From: Halichoerus grypus
Taxonomy: Eukaryota; Chordata; Mammalia; Carnivora; Phocidae
Length of the DNA stretch: 64,000 nucleotides
Direction of reading: 5' to 3'
Assembly (NCBI RefSeq): GCF_964656455.1
Contig: NC_135718.1
Coordinates: 145,620,262-145,684,261 of the forward strand
Shown here: positions 20,095 to 31,540 of the stretch, piece by piece
Layout: every line of letters starts with the position of its first letter
Position numbering within the stretch: the first letter of the stretch is position 1
Position numbers and translations under genes: made by a program
Notes under the pieces: generated by a model
The model's database searches: none
Told to the model about the DNA's origin: nothing
The model's input: the letters and a program-made list of their open reading frames with translations, nothing else

Positions 20095-20330
20095 GCACTA
20101 CAGTAGGGTGGTTCAAGTAGTTTTGGGGGTTTCTGCCTCTTACATGCTTCCTCACAGTGTGACCTCAGGAAACCCACACCTGTGAATCTCAGTTCTCTCA
20201 TGTGTAAAACAGTGCTAATTATACCTACCTCATAGGGCTGTTGGGAAAATAAGATAGTGTATTATATGTTGTATGCATCATATTATTAACATATGTTAGG
20301 CATTGTTAATGCAGAAACTAATATATGACA
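20095..20330 (+). mobile_element. MIR SINE
   Basis: CACTACAGTAGGGTGGTTCA, then CACAGTGTGACCTCAGGAAA, AATCTCAGTTCTCTCATGTG, TAAAACAGTGCTAATTATAC and CTACCTCATAGGGCTGTTGG, then a GGCATTG-type end. These follow the MIR order clearly. Confidence 0.9.
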
Positions 20331-21070
20331 AGTATTCAAGAAAGTATAGCAACTATAAATATTTTGTTCGCTGCACAATATCTTGTAAGACCTGATATTT
20401 TCCATTTTTATTGATTTTTAAGGAAACCTTCTGTACTAATTTCTTTCAAGTACCTTGTAATCAAATTCCTAAATGAATACAATGGTACTTTTTAAAAACA
20501 ATTTAATTATCTTTATTCACACAAAAATGCATGATCACAGACCCATTGCCAGCCACTAATGAATTTGAGCAAGTTAACAAGAATATGGAACCATTTCAAG
20601 AACCATTGGATGTATTCCTAAGAAACACGATTCGATTTCGACTCAATTTTACATACTGATAAGGAGCTTAAGAGGTTCATGATAAAGTCTTTTCATAGAC
20701 TAAGAAAGACTAAAATGTTATCCAGAATTTTATTTCATTTTTATCAGGTGAAAATGCTTTCACTGTTGACATTTTTGCCAGCTTAAGTTCACAGAAAGAA
20801 TGTTTTCAGTTAGTTACAAATATCAAAATGGATTGTCATCTGGGAGGGAGGAAAATAGGGAACCAGAGACCTGGGGGGCCTAAGAAAAAGTTCGGGGAAA
20901 CAGCACTTCCTTCTCTCTGGCCAGCCCTCCACATAAACTTGATCTAAGATACAAAGTTTGACTATGCTTCTTCAGATTGAAAAATTAGGAATACTTTTAA
21001 TAACTGCCTGCTTTATAATTAAATTCATTTCTTTAAACCTTTGTGGGAAATATTTATACTGAAAATCCTC
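20331..21070. other. Unrecognised AT-rich intergenic sequence
   Basis: No gene, structural RNA or clear repeat family is seen between the MIR and the next SINE. Confidence 0.5.
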
Positions 21071-21258
21071 AGGGCGCCTGGGTGGCTCAGTCGGTTAAGT
21101 GTCTGCCTTCAGCTCAGGTCATGATCTCAGGCTCCTGGGATCAAGCCCCGCATCGGGCTCTCTGCTCATTGGGGAGCCTGCTTCTCCCTCTGCCTCTCCC
21201 CCTGCTTGTGCTCTTTCTCTCTCACTCTCTCAAATAAATTTAAAAATCTTAAAAAAAA
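21071..21258 (+). mobile_element. Can-SINE (consensus-like copy)
   Basis: AGGGCGCCTGGGTGGCTCAG, TCGGTTAAGTGTCTGCC, GGGATCAAGCCCCGCATCGG and CTCAAATAAATTTAAAAATC plus an A tail. AAAATCCTC at 21062-21070 and 21259-21267 is the duplication. It is close to a young consensus. Confidence 0.95.
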
Positions 21259-21267
21259 AAAATCCTC

Positions 21268-21894
21268 TTCCATGGGTTTTCTGTGGAGTCCTGAATTACT
21301 GCTGGACAAGACTGGAGGAGATGGAATGCCTTGTACCCTTTCCCTGGGGTTGAGCAGCCCCGGGAGACTGCGAGAGAGGTCTTGTTCCTGAGGCCACAGG
21401 TGTTATCCTGAACTCAGGGGAACTGCAGAATCGAAGTCCTTTCACATCTTTCTGCTCAAGGGAGCCACCTACTGTGTCGCTTTCACATTGTCCACGTCCA
21501 CCCTAGGTAAAAACAAGATATTTGGGGGAGAAATTACATTTTTAATGATTCAGACATTTTAATGGCTTTTTTCATTCTCAGAATATAAGTGTATCCATGA
21601 CTTTAAGAAAGGGGTTCCTTCTACCTGAAATGTAACAAATTCTCAAGAGTATTTGACTAGATATGAAAAATGCCAGAAGGCACTAGTGATTAAAAATCTA
21701 GCCAAGATAAAGGGAAAAAAAAAAAAGTTTTCCCAATGATGGTGTAAGTTAACAACTGGGGAAAAGGAGATGAAGCACAACTTACATGAGCCACATCCTT
21801 GTATTTCACAACTGGCTGTACCTGTAAGACCCGTGTGTGTAACATTCATCCTGCTCCTTGGAAGACGGCATAGGATGTTTGATGACCACTCTCC
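21268..21894. other. Unrecognised intergenic sequence
   Basis: No gene or repeat identified. A homopolymeric A run of about 10 lies at 21716-21726. Confidence 0.5.
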
Positions 21895-22030
21895 AGGTAG
21901 TCTGAAACCCCAGACTGGAGGCTCATATCAAACCAGCCGCCACAAACTACGTGACTTTACACAAATCCATTTATTTCTCTGAGGTTAAGCATCTTAAATG
22001 TGAGGGCAAATCATTAAATGAGAGGCCCAG
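21895..22030 (+). mobile_element. MIR SINE relic
   Basis: TAGTCTGAAACCCCAGACTG, CAAACTACGTGACTTTACAC and AAATCCATTTATTTCTCTGA are a diverged MIR core (GTGTGACCTTGGGCAA, TTAACCTCTCTGAG). Confidence 0.6.
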
Positions 22031-22089
22031 AACCATCTGTTTAATAAATATGGCCAGAACACAAGCATATGGAAAGATACAAAATTAGG

Positions 22090-22205
22090 GTAACCCCAGA
22101 GCGCTCCCAAGGAACCCTACAGCTCTGTGGGACTCTGTTTGCAAACTAGGAGACCAAATGACTTCTTAGACTATCTCTAGCACCAATGCTCTATGGTTCT
22201 AAATG
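22090..22205 (+). mobile_element. MIR3-like SINE relic
   Basis: GGGACTCTGTTTGCAAACTA, then GAGACCAAATGACTTCTTAG, ACTATCTCTAGCACCAATGC and TCTATGGTTCT parallel the MIR3-type ending (TGGACTAGATGATCTCTAAGG ... ATTCTATGATTCT). Confidence 0.6.
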
Positions 22206-23117
22206 AAATATGTTAACAGCAACAACAACCAGAGCCCTCCCTGTGTCTCCATCTATATAAAGCGTTCGTGAGGTCCAGCCCAAAGAAAACTGGTCCATGT
22301 GGTGTCACTCTAAAGGTGAGGAAAAGAAAATAACAAGGAAAAAAATAACAAGGAAAAAAAAAAAAAAAACAAGGAAAAACCCTGCTCTAACTCAGAGTCA
22401 AACAGAGAGAAGGTGGTTAGTATTTTTGGATTTTTGCCAGAGCTCCAGCCTCACCTCTGAACTGCCCATGCAGGACACTGAGCCCGTTCTAAGGAAAAGA
22501 GATGGAATGTGCCAGAGCACTCGCTGACATAAATGTTCTTCCACTTGAAGTCTCTAGGATCAACTTGTACTATGAGACTTTTCTGACACCGGAGAGAAAA
22601 AATGTGGAGGATGAACCCTTTGTCCTCCTAACAGGCTTGTCCTGTTTGTTGCTTTGTGAACTAACATAAATCAAATCGAGCAATGCCCTCAAACCACACT
22701 GGACTTGATAGTATAAAGGAAGACTAGAGAGGGGAGTAAGTGTGCAGCCTACTTTACAAAGTCACCAGATCATAAAAGCACTATCATTCCCGAGGCAGGA
22801 GCGTCCGCAGTCACTCCTCAGCCACTCCTCACACTTCCTCCCCCAGCTGTGGCCTCCCAGCCTCCTTTCCTTCTTATCACACATCCCGGGAAATGCAGGG
22901 AATTATACAGTAGTTTGTGACTTGTGATCACTAAGGGGTTTAGGATTTCTTATGGAAGCCTTATCTTTAACCACTCAAGTTCCATCCCTTTGCTTTATTT
23001 AGTCTTGACATACAGCTGTTTCCATATTTATCCTTCCCATGCCCAATTTCCCTAACTGTTCAGGGATACTGCCAATCCTCGATGGATGCCTCCTTGATAG
23101 GAGATATATTTTCTGTA
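22206..23117. other. Unrecognised intergenic sequence with an A-rich patch
   Basis: An AAACAAGG-rich low-complexity run lies at 22320-22378 (repeated ATAACAAGGAAAAAA units). The rest is unique and shows no gene. Confidence 0.5.
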
Positions 23118-23575
23118 TTATCTACTGTTGCATAACAAATCATTCCTGAACTTGGGGCCTTAAACAATAAATATATATCATCCCACAGAGCTTCTGTGGA
23201 TCAGGAATTTGGGAGCTGGGTGATTCTGGCTTGAAGTCTCCCATGGGGCTGCAGTCAAGATGTTGGCCCAGGGTACAATCACTTGAAGCCTCATCTGAAA
23301 CTACAGAACACCCTTACAAATGACTCACTCACATGGCTGTGTGCAGGAGGCCTAGATTCCTAACTGCTGTTGAGGGGAGGTCTTAATTCCTTACCATGCC
23401 AAACTTTCAATAGCACTGCTTGAGTGTCCTCACAACATGGTGGCCGGTTTCCCCTGGCATGAGTGATCCAAGTGACAAAGATCAAGAAGGAGGCCATAAT
23501 GCCTTTCATGATTTAGTCTCTTAAGTCACACACCATCATTTCTAGAAAACTCTATTCATTTAGAATGAGTCACTA
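23118..23575 (-). mobile_element. Ancient LTR-like repeat (antisense)
   Basis: TGTTGCATAACAAATCATTC, CACAGAGCTTCTGTGGATCA, GGAATTTGGGAGCTGGGTGA, TTGCAGTCAAGATGTTGGCC, TGCTTGAGTGTCCTCACAAC and AAGTCACACACCATCATTTC appear in the order seen in a common old mammalian LTR-class repeat. The family name is uncertain. A relative is at 38165-38610. Confidence 0.65.
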
Positions 23576-23866
23576 ATGCTGAAGCCGTGTCCAAGGGTTG
23601 GGGGAGAGGACATGCTCCACCCATCTAAGGGAGGAATATCAAGGAACATGTGGACATATTTTGAAACTTCCAACCTCTCTTTAGGATAGTCCAGGATAGA
23701 AAGTGGAAACTTCAAAAACAAATTACTACAATGGCAGCAATTCAACCAACAAAACAATTCTCTGCAGGACTTTGTGAGTTGGCAGTGACGCACTACACAT
23801 AAGTATTGCTTTACAGATCAGTAATGGCTCGTCAACGGAATTGGGAACCAAAGGATCTTTGATTTA

Positions 23867-24073
23867 TTTATTTATTTATTTATTTTAAAAGATTTTATTT
23901 ATTCATTTATTTCAGAGAGTGAGAGAGAGAGCACATGAGAGGGGGGAAGGTCAGAGGGAGAAGCAGACTCCCTGCCGAGCAGGGAGCCCAATGCGGGGCT
24001 CGATCCCGGGACTCCAGGATCATGACCTGAGCCGAAGGCAGTCGCTTAACCAACTGAGCCACCCAGGCGCCCC
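23867..24073 (-). mobile_element. Can-SINE, CCTGGAGTCC subfamily
   Basis: On the minus strand: GGGGCGCCTGGGTGGCTCAG, TTGGTTAAGCGACTGCC and the diagnostic ATCCTGGAGTCCCGGGATCG. Its (ATTT)n tail lies at 23867-23884. The perfect 15-mer AGGATCTTTGATTTA at 23852-23866 and 24074-24088 is the target duplication. It shares diagnostic bases with the copies at 30918 and 40722. Confidence 0.97.
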
Positions 24074-24088
24074 AGGATCTTTGATTTA

Positions 24089-25194
24089 AATGTTAGCAGT
24101 AGAAGACAATACAGGTATCTTTGTAATGATCTTGTAAACTAACGGAAAATTATTTAATTCACAGAGATTTTCAGGAACACACCTGTAGTCTACAAGAAAT
24201 ACACCTTAGAATTGGTCTGCTATGACGTTGCAGGAAGGTCAAAGGTGTCAATGATCAGATGCTAATGAAGGTGTTAATGCTTCTAACATAGCTGGTGATG
24301 AAGGGAATGCATGGATGGCTGCAGTAATCTCTTCTTTGAAATTATTTTCATGATTTTGCCAAATTTTACAATAATTTTGGAGAAGAAAGAAGTGGCAAAC
24401 ATTGTACCATTTTCATTGTGTGTGTCCGGGGTATGGGGTGGGGGAGACCAAAGTTTCATGTTAGCAAACAAGACCAACAGTTCGTTCTTGCCACAAGTAA
24501 ATAAATAGAATTCCAACAAATTAGGTCTTTTTGACACAGAGGCAATCAATCAACTTGTTTGTGTTATTTTGTTATTGTTGGTTTTTTTTTTCATTTTCCA
24601 ACAGTGTATTTCATCAACACACAACTATAGCTCCCTCTTTCCCTCCACTCACCAAAAATAAAAACAGTAATAATAATAATAATAAGCTTTTTTGGCAAAG
24701 ACAAAGACATTTACACTTATTATATAAATTATTTTTAAGTTCCACTGACAGAGAAAGAGACTTGTGTACAAACTACCCAAATAAATACTGCTCCTTCCTA
24801 CCCAGTGACTGGATGTGATGGATTAAACACTAAACAAGAAAAAGTAACAAGTCTTGGCTGACATTCTCCATGCCTTCTGGCATTTCTGTCTTCATGGGGA
24901 CCATTCATCTTCCCCTTCTCGAGCTGTCTGTCTACGAACTCTGTATTTTGGCCATGAATGTCTGTACCTATTTGCCTCCTAATCAAATGCACAAAGTGTG
25001 TTCCGGATGCCAGTGAATCTTCTGCCTTGGACAGGTTTTGGTTCACTTAGCCCCTACCAGCTGAGAAGAAGCCTGCAGTGTCTCAAGTTATGTGACTGTA
25101 GAGAATTTTATGAATGGAAGAGGCTCTCTTAAACAGTGGGTTCTCTCTGGTTATCTCTGCAGCTTTGATCTCCTAAGTGAGGTCCATGAACTAG
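24089..25194. other. Unrecognised intergenic sequence with a short (TAA)n tract
   Basis: A (TAA)6 run is at 24668-24685. The remaining sequence is unique to me. Minus frames at 24283-24549 and 24798-25046 have no recognisable domain. Confidence 0.5.
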
Positions 25195-25315
25195 ATGGTT
25201 CGTATGGCCAAAATCTCTGGCACCAGTGCAGACCTGTGGAATCAGAATCAGGGCTTTTTAAGAAGATTCCCCCAGGTGACTCCTATGTATACTTAAGTTT
25301 GGGAAGCAATCCTCA
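25195..25315. mobile_element. MER5-like hAT relic
   Basis: GACCTGTGGAATCAGAATCA, GAAGATTCCCCCAGGTGACT and ACTTAAGTTTGGGAAGCAAT match the 3' half of a MER5/MER20-type element (GAATCAGAATC, CCCCAGGTGATTC, AGTTTGGGAACCACTG). The 5' end is unclear. Confidence 0.6.
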
Positions 25316-26009
25316 AATTATTTCAAACTCAAAAACATTTGCATTCCGGATAAACGAGAAAGCTTTACACAGGGGCTTGGCAATCCGGTGGTTCCCCTTG
25401 TTGGCTCATACTGGGAGTCTCACCCTGGACTCAGCCTGCAGAAAAGAAAATTGCTGGATGCAAATGTTCACATCCTGGTAGCTCACCTCCATGTGTGGTG
25501 GGAACCTGGGCTATCTGACCAGACCATCAGACCCAGGCAGGCCAGTGATGCAGCTAAGAACTCCTAGCAGAGGTTTACAAACAAAATCATTCAAACAAGC
25601 TAATCCTGGCTGGAGGGAAAAGCACAAAGCTGTAGCATACACCCAGTTTATGGAAAAAGAGACCCAATTCAAACATGTTCGGCTCCATTAGCTTTCCTGG
25701 GTTCGCCCAACTCCCTATTTCTCCGTTGATTTGTACACAAACAAGAAGACAACTTATAAATCTATATACAAAGGGCCAGAGCTTCACTGCTGAAAGGGAG
25801 AAAAGGCATAGATAGTGCCATCCCCAAACCGAAAACTCCATTTGGAACTGAATCAAAAGCAGAGTTAGACACTCACATCTGCAAAGAGCAAACACGCGTA
25901 ACACTGAAATATTTGAAAAGCCACCATGATTACTCGCTAACAAGGAAAGCAGAATACAGATTTCAACTACTTCTCAGCAGACCTCAGGCCCTTCCTTTCT
26001 TATTCAATA
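25316..26009. other. Unrecognised intergenic sequence
   Basis: No gene is seen. A 118-codon minus frame at 25587-25943 has no conserved motif and no splice-site support. Confidence 0.5.
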
Positions 26010-26185
26010 TTCTGTGAACAAGGCCTGGGAGGAAATCATTACCCTCTCTGTTTTACAGATAAGGAAGAGGCGCTGAACAGGGAAGTAAGCCTCCCATTGT
26101 TAGGGCTTCCAAATGGCAGAACCATAACTAGATCCGGGCTCCGTGATTCCAACGCAATGTTTTGTCCACTCTACACACTCTACAC
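26010..26185 (-). mobile_element. MIR SINE relic (antisense)
   Basis: GTTTTACAGATAAGGAAGAG, GGAAGTAAGCCTCCCATTGT, GGCAGAACCATAACTAGATC and CGGGCTCCGTGATTCCAACG follow antisense MIR (ATTTTACAGATGAGGAAACTG ... GGCAGAGCCGGGATT ... GACTCCAGAG). Confidence 0.75.
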
Positions 26186-26719
26186 ACTGCTTAAGAGATT
26201 ATTGAAGGCTTATCCCAGCTCCTCATATGCAACTGGTCACTCCTTCCCGTGGTGGAATTGCAGAGTGATTTGGAAACTGCAGTAAATATATCCCTCCCCC
26301 TGAATCACTACTCAGAGGTTGCTTCTATTCTTAAGTAAATTACAAATAATCAACCTTGAGACAGTAGGAATTTAGCCACCACTCTTCCCCAAATCAACCA
26401 GAAATGAAAGATTTGATGTCACACTTCCTATTTAAGCTGTCATTTCCTCAAGTCTTTGGAGGAGCTGGGTTAACTATTCTATGGTCATTTTTTTATTCAG
26501 TTTTGCCAGTGTGGCTCACAGCATTGTGTTTCTTCAAAGGCAATGAATGGAACCCACCCGAACTCTAGTTTGCTTGAGCTTCTCCCCCAGAGACTGCATT
26601 GTTGCAGGAAAATGAGCTGATGTTCACGGCCCTCCCAGGGCTGTCTCTGAAACACACTGGCCAAATGGAATTAGCCAAAATTTATGGAATGAGATCCAAT
26701 TAAATTTTGCAAACTGGTA
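26186..26719. other. Unique sequence, candidate conserved non-coding element
   Basis: Free of recognisable repeats and frames. It contains homeobox-type cores (GGAATTAGCC, CCAATTAAATTTTGC) and CTGTCATTTCC-like motifs at 26430-26720. This is only a suggestion from composition; cross-species alignment would decide. Confidence 0.3.
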
Positions 26720-26960
26720 TCGTGTTCTCAGCTATGCCAGGCACAACGCTAGGCCCTAGTGATACCAAACTGACTAAGAACATAAGCATTAAATGGTAGA
26801 ACGTGAGTTGGGTGGTATGATAGATTGAAGTACATGGATATTAGGTGGCGAAAGGTGTGAGTGGTGATCAGTAAAAGTTACATTGCTGGGGAAAGGTAAA
26901 TGGTTGAGCTAAGCCTTGAAAAGTGAGTAAAGGTGGGGAAGGGGGAATTCTATAATCTAT
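26720..26960 (-). mobile_element. L2 LINE 3'-end relic (antisense)
   Basis: CTATGCCAGGCACAACGCTA, GGCCCTAGTGATACCAAACT and GAGCTAAGCCTTGAAAAGTG match an antisense L2-class 3' end (ATGCCAGGCACTGTTCTAGG ... GAGCTGAGTCTTGAAGGATG). Confidence 0.65.
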
Positions 26961-27944
26961 ACCAGGACTGACAACAGCAGGCAAACCCAACACCATCCCA
27001 TTACTGTGCCCAGCACAGACGTCATCAAATTACCATAGCCCTCTCTCCTGCTCGACCAAGACATGGTGGTCTCAAAATCCTATCACTCGTGTTTCAGAGA
27101 ATACTCCCCGTCCATCCAAATGGGCCATAAGGTCCTTGCCATCTGACTTTGATCCAGAACATCTTCTTCAGCTATCTTTGTGTTCAGCAAACCAATCATA
27201 TTGACTTGCTTCAATAATATTTCAAGACAACTTAAATGGACCAAAGTTTGGAGGAATGCTTCTCCATTTTTAATGTTTCCTTCCAAGTGGAGAGAACCCC
27301 ACTCTTGTAACACTTTCGGTCTCTCTCTGTCAGTTTTATTTATTCTGTCCCAGTAACAGAGGACTAAATTATGTGATTATTAAATTTGTGAAGAATAAAC
27401 TAGACAAGCATAGCTCACCTCCTCCCATTTTCCTTTTGGAAGGAAGAGTTCTCAGCATCTCCATTCCATATGATTTTTTTCTGTGTAAGTTTTTGTCTCG
27501 GTAAGTAAGGCCTGCCTCACCAAGCTGGAATGCCCATCAATGGGGCTATAGTTACACTGCATAGTTATACTGAACCATATCTTCCAGGAAAATGAGACAG
27601 GGGAATAGAGTTATATCTCAAAAGATTATGTATAATATAGAAATTTTTTAATAAAAGTCACTGGGAGAATAAGAAGACAGAGCTCCTTTCTGCATTCTAG
27701 AGTCATGTACTTTCATGCCAAGAAGCTCATGAAACTGCTTACCCCAGAGAACCATGGCCAGACTAGGGGTAAGTCTGAAAGAACTGTGCATCCTAAGGAA
27801 GTACTGGTCCATGACTCAATCCAGAGCATTAGTGTTTGGCAGAAGGAATAGAGACAGCACACCTTGAAGGTCAGTTACCGCTTGAGGCTGGTGGACATGC
27901 AGCTTCATACATTAGGGCAGAAATGTGTAGATTGTTTTCATAAT
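26961..27944. other. Unrecognised intergenic sequence
   Basis: No gene or clear repeat. A 76-codon minus frame at 27083-27313 shows no domain. Confidence 0.5.
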
Positions 27945-28440
27945 GGCACCCAATAAATCATGTCTCCCTGTGTCTATGCCTCTTTGCATCATAAGTTTGT
28001 CACTCCACCCATCAAGAGATGGAGTCATTTCCTTACCCTTTGAATTTGACCTAGCGACTTGCTTTGACCAACAGAACACTGGAGAAGTGAAACGTATGAC
28101 ATTTGTGGATGAGACTTATGAGGACTGGCACCTTGTTTTTTTTATCCTCCTGAAATTCCCATCACTAGCCCAAGAGAGACTACTGCATGATGAGAACCAT
28201 CCTCAAAGAGAGTAAAGATGACCACCAGTATTAAGGCTCCAGACAGATGAGTGACCCATCTTAACCCCTCTGGGCCTGGTGAAGTGGCTAGGTGATTACG
28301 GCCACATGGGTGACCTCAGGTAAAACCAGCAGAATAACTACTCAGTTGAGCTCAATAACCCAAAGAATCATGAGAAATAATAAGTCATTATTTTAAGCCA
28401 TTATAATTTGGGATGTTTTGTGCCACTGCAAAGGCTAACT
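27945..28440 (+). mobile_element. Ancient LTR-like repeat, sense
   Basis: TTTGAATTTGACCTAGCGAC, TTGCTTTGACCAACAGAACA, GAAACGTATGACATTTGTGG, AAATAATAAGTCATTATTTT and AAGCCATTATAATTTGGGAT, ending GCAAAGGCTAACTGG, follow the order of an old mammalian LTR (ACTTGCTTTGGCCAATGG ... TTTTAAGCCACTGAGATTTGGG). The exact family is not assigned. Confidence 0.65.
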
Positions 28441-29299
28441 GGTACAAAGAGTGTGTTTCTCCATGGACAAAAAGGCTTTCTGCAGAATCTGTCCCACTAT
28501 CCAACAAAGAAGTCCAATATCTTTGTCTTGAACCCCCTAGAAATGCCACAGACTTCCACTTTTATTAGACAATGCCTTTTCCTCCCTTCACACCCCTAGG
28601 CTCCTTTACTGGAACCTACTTAATTTTACATCAAGAATTTTTAGGAGAAGCTACAGTTGACTAAGCTCATTTCCCTTTTTTATTGTCCTCTTAATTAAAG
28701 GCATATCCCCTCTCTGAGATTCATATTCCACCACCTAAAATCTCTTCATTTCTTCCCATATTGTCCAGAGTAATTGAACTGCAATGGAAGAGGACATACA
28801 TTTCTTACAAGAGGAAATGGATTTTTTTTTTTTTTTTTGGACAAATCCTTATCTTGTCAGTGGCACATGCCACTTTGGCTGTTCCTAGCCAGGCACGGGG
28901 GCTAAATATTGTTAATTAGAGATAGGTCAGCCTCAAAGGGATTTGAGTCAGGTTCCAATTTGCAAATGGGGCTTGTGTGTTTGGATGTGTATTTGGATTT
29001 AGATTGTACTGCAACTTTCCTTTGCATATTAACTTAAAGCTCTTTTTCTTAAATCCAGCCAAAATGTTGCACTCCTTCTTATGCATGGGAGCACACATAG
29101 CAAAAAAGCCAAACTTTTCAAGTGTAGATAAAGGGTTTGAGTTTATATCTCCCAGCTAAAGGAAAATTGAAGATTCATATTTGGAATTGCTCTGCCTTCC
29201 TAGAGCCTTAATAGAACCAAACCCATGTTGTTTTTTGGTTTGTGATGGCCAAAGATCCAACTATATTTTCATAGATTCATTGGATTATTTTGGAAGTCT
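28441..29299. other. Unrecognised intergenic sequence with a T18 run
   Basis: A poly(T) run lies at 28821-28838. The AT-rich sequence around 28890-29110 is unique and shows no gene; short opposing frames at 28916-29159 are not convincing. Confidence 0.5.
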
Positions 29300-29465
29300 T
29301 ACAAACTGGTATCAACTGACTGTTTACTAGGCATATTTTCTCATCTAATCCTTGAAACAATCGGAAGGGTAGAGGTATTATCTCTATTTTGCAGATCAGA
29401 TATATGAGGAGAGAAGTTAAGAAATTAACCATGTCGTGCTGAAATGCTGTGCTTGGTCTTAGTTC
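29300..29465 (-). mobile_element. MIR SINE relic (antisense)
   Basis: TTTTCTCATCTAATCCTTGA, AACAATCGGAAGGGTAGAGG, TATTATCTCTATTTTGCAGA and GAGAGAAGTTAAGAAATTAA are antisense MIR with substitutions (CATTTAATCCTCACAACAAC ... GGTAGGTATTATTATCCCCATTTTACAG). Confidence 0.8.
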
Positions 29466-29594
29466 CGTAAAGAGCAAACCATGTAACACAAAGTAATCCA
29501 TGAAAAGTTCTTCTACCATAAATACTTACATATTAACTATGTTATTCTGAAATAAACTGCAAATAATTAGCCCTACCTTACACACATCACAACT

Positions 29595-29765
29595 GAGGCA
29601 TGAATCCTAGAATCTTAGAGTTTAGAGATCTGGTCCAATTCCTTTGTATTATATATAATGAGACTAAAGCTTAGGGTGGAAAAAAAGGGTGACTAGCTCA
29701 AGGTCACATCGTGGTCACTGGAAAACCTGGTTTACAAGCAGCTGGAGTTTGCACGTTAAGACATG
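29595..29765 (-). mobile_element. MIR3-like SINE relic (antisense)
   Basis: TAGAATCTTAGAGTTTAGAG, ATCTGGTCCAATTCCTTTG, GAGACTAAAGCTTAGGGTGG and AGCTCAAGGTCACATCGTGG parallel an old SINE-type repeat (GATCTAGTCCAACCC ... GAGACTGAGGC ... CCCAAGGTCACACAGC). Confidence 0.65.
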
Positions 29766-30225
29766 TGGTGCACAACACTAAACAAAGTTATCCTTTGGAA
29801 AATGTTGGCTTGATCGCCTGTGAGGTTCACACTGAGAATGACATTTATCTTGCTGAATACTACTTCATCCATGGCATGGCCCCCCATCTTACAGACTGTG
29901 AGATTCATATTTATTTTTTCTGCATAGGATAGGGGATCTACATTAACCAAACTCACAGACTGAAATAACCTAAACCAGAGTGTAGATTCATTTACACCAA
30001 GGAATACCATCATCCCTTCTCTGCCAAACACACTGTATAATAGTTAAAATATTTTAAAATATCTTTCTGGAAGATATAGCCATGCTCAAAAGTAGGACAA
30101 ACATATCCATGGGTGAAAAATAGAAGTGAATACCCAGAGATAAGTGGAAGTGAAAGCCACCCACAGATCTCCAAGACCAGAAACAAGAAGAGGCAGCTGG
30201 AAGTTCATTGCTTCCAGTGTAACAC
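29766..30225. other. Unrecognised intergenic sequence
   Basis: No gene or clear repeat. The 73- and 91-codon opposing frames at 29711-30031 have no domain. Confidence 0.5.
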
Positions 30226-30432
30226 AGAGTTCTTCAGCCTCAGCACCACTGACATTTGAGGCCAGATAATTCTTGGGATTATGGGGTCCTGTGCACTGTA
30301 GGACGTTTTACAGCATCCTTGCTCTCCACCGCCAGTAGCACCCTCCCTCTTTCCCTCCCACCAGTCACACTACATAAGCAAAAAAATCTCTCTTATTGCC
30401 AAAATTGCTCCCATCTGAGAATCACTAAGGTC
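30226..30432 (+). mobile_element. Old MER-type DNA transposon relic (hAT-like)
   Basis: GTTCTTCAGCCTCAGCACCA, CTGACATTTGAGGCCAGATA, ATTCTTGGGATTATGGGGTC, CTGTGCACTGTAGGACGTTT, ACAGCATCCTTGCTCTCCAC and the end CTGAGAATCACT follow a widespread non-autonomous MER element. The family name is not recalled with certainty. Confidence 0.65.
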
Positions 30433-30907
30433 ATCTAAACACATATTACAAATGGCTGGGCTCTAGAACCAGACTAACTTTGTAAAACCAAGGGTTGTGT
30501 AGGGTATCCTCACTTATGAACAGAAGCTGCTATCACCATCTGTCTGGCCAGCTGTTGTCACAACACACCTGGGGACAGAAAGAACAGAGACAGCCACCTC
30601 GCCAGAGACCTGGCCAAGTCTTCTGCTGGCACAAAGCACTAGATCAGTGATTCTCTAATATCTCCATGAGCCACTTATGCCTCCAGCTTTCATGAGGCCC
30701 TATGTCATTTTCATCTCCCATGGATTAACATCAATAACCTTGATTCCAAACCCCTAATTCAATGCTCTCTGCATTATAGCATACTGCCTGAAGCCCACTC
30801 AGACTACGATTTTAAGGCACAAGCTATATTATATTCATTATGGCATCATCAGCTCATATGAGAATCTAGCACAAACTAAATGTTGACTAAAATGTTGGTT
30901 AAATAAC
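30433..30907. other. Unrecognised intergenic sequence
   Basis: No gene is seen between the MER relic and the SINE at 30918. Confidence 0.5.
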
Positions 30908-30917
30908 CACATGGACA

Positions 30918-31124
30918 GGGCGCCTGGGTGGTTCAGTTGGTTAAGCAACTGCCTTCTGCTCAGGTTATGATCCTGGAGTCCCAGGATCGAGTCCCGAATC
31001 GAGCTCCCTGCTCAGCAGGGAGTCGGCTTCTCCCTCTGACCCTTCCCCCTCTCATGCTCTCTCTCTCTCTAGTCTCTCTCTCTCTCTCTCTCAAATAAAT
31101 GAATAAAATCTTTAAAAAAAAAAA
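30918..31124 (+). mobile_element. Can-SINE, CCTGGAGTCC subfamily
   Basis: GGGCGCCTGGGTGGTTCAG, TTGGTTAAGCAACTGCC, ATCCTGGAGTCCCAGGATCG, a long (CT)n block at 31059-31093 and AATAAATGAATAAAATC plus an A tail. The 10-mer CACATGGACA at 30908-30917 and 31125-31134 is the target duplication. Confidence 0.96.
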
Positions 31125-31189
31125 CACATGGACAAAAGGATGAACGGCCTAGTCTGAAGTGAGCACCTATTATGTACGAGGTTCTGAGC

Positions 31190-31350
31190 AAGGTTTGTTA
31201 GATCATGAGCTTTGACATACAGACCTGGGTTTAGATCCCTATTATGCTTCTCACTAGTTGTGGGACCTCGGGACTATTACTTGATTTCTCTGAGCTTCCA
31301 TTTCTTTTGTACTAAACAGGAATAACAATGACACTTAGCACATTGCCATA
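31190..31350 (+). mobile_element. MIR SINE
   Basis: GATCATGAGCTTTGACATAC, AGACCTGGGTTTAGATCCCT, ACTAGTTGTGGGACCTCGGG, ATTTCTCTGAGCTTCCATTT and GGAATAACAATGACACTTAG follow MIR order closely. Confidence 0.85.
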
Positions 31351-31394
31351 CACACAGTATGCTTTTCATTTTAGTGTTCTTATCCACTAGAACA

Positions 31395-31540
31395 TTTAAT
31401 GACCATTTAATTCTGACATCCTGTAAATTGAATCCTTTCATTAGCATCTTTATTTTAGATATCAAAGGGAATAAGTGATTTGCCCAAGGGCACAGTGCTA
31501 TCAGTGAAAAAAGCAGGATTCACACCTGGCCATTCTTGCT
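31395..31540 (-). mobile_element. MIR SINE relic (antisense)
   Basis: ATTCTGACATCCTGTAAATT, GGGAATAAGTGATTTGCCCA, AGGGCACAGTGCTATCAGTG and AGCAGGATTCACACCTGGCC correspond to antisense MIR (TTGCCCAAGGTCACACAGC ... GGGATTTGAACCC). Confidence 0.7.
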
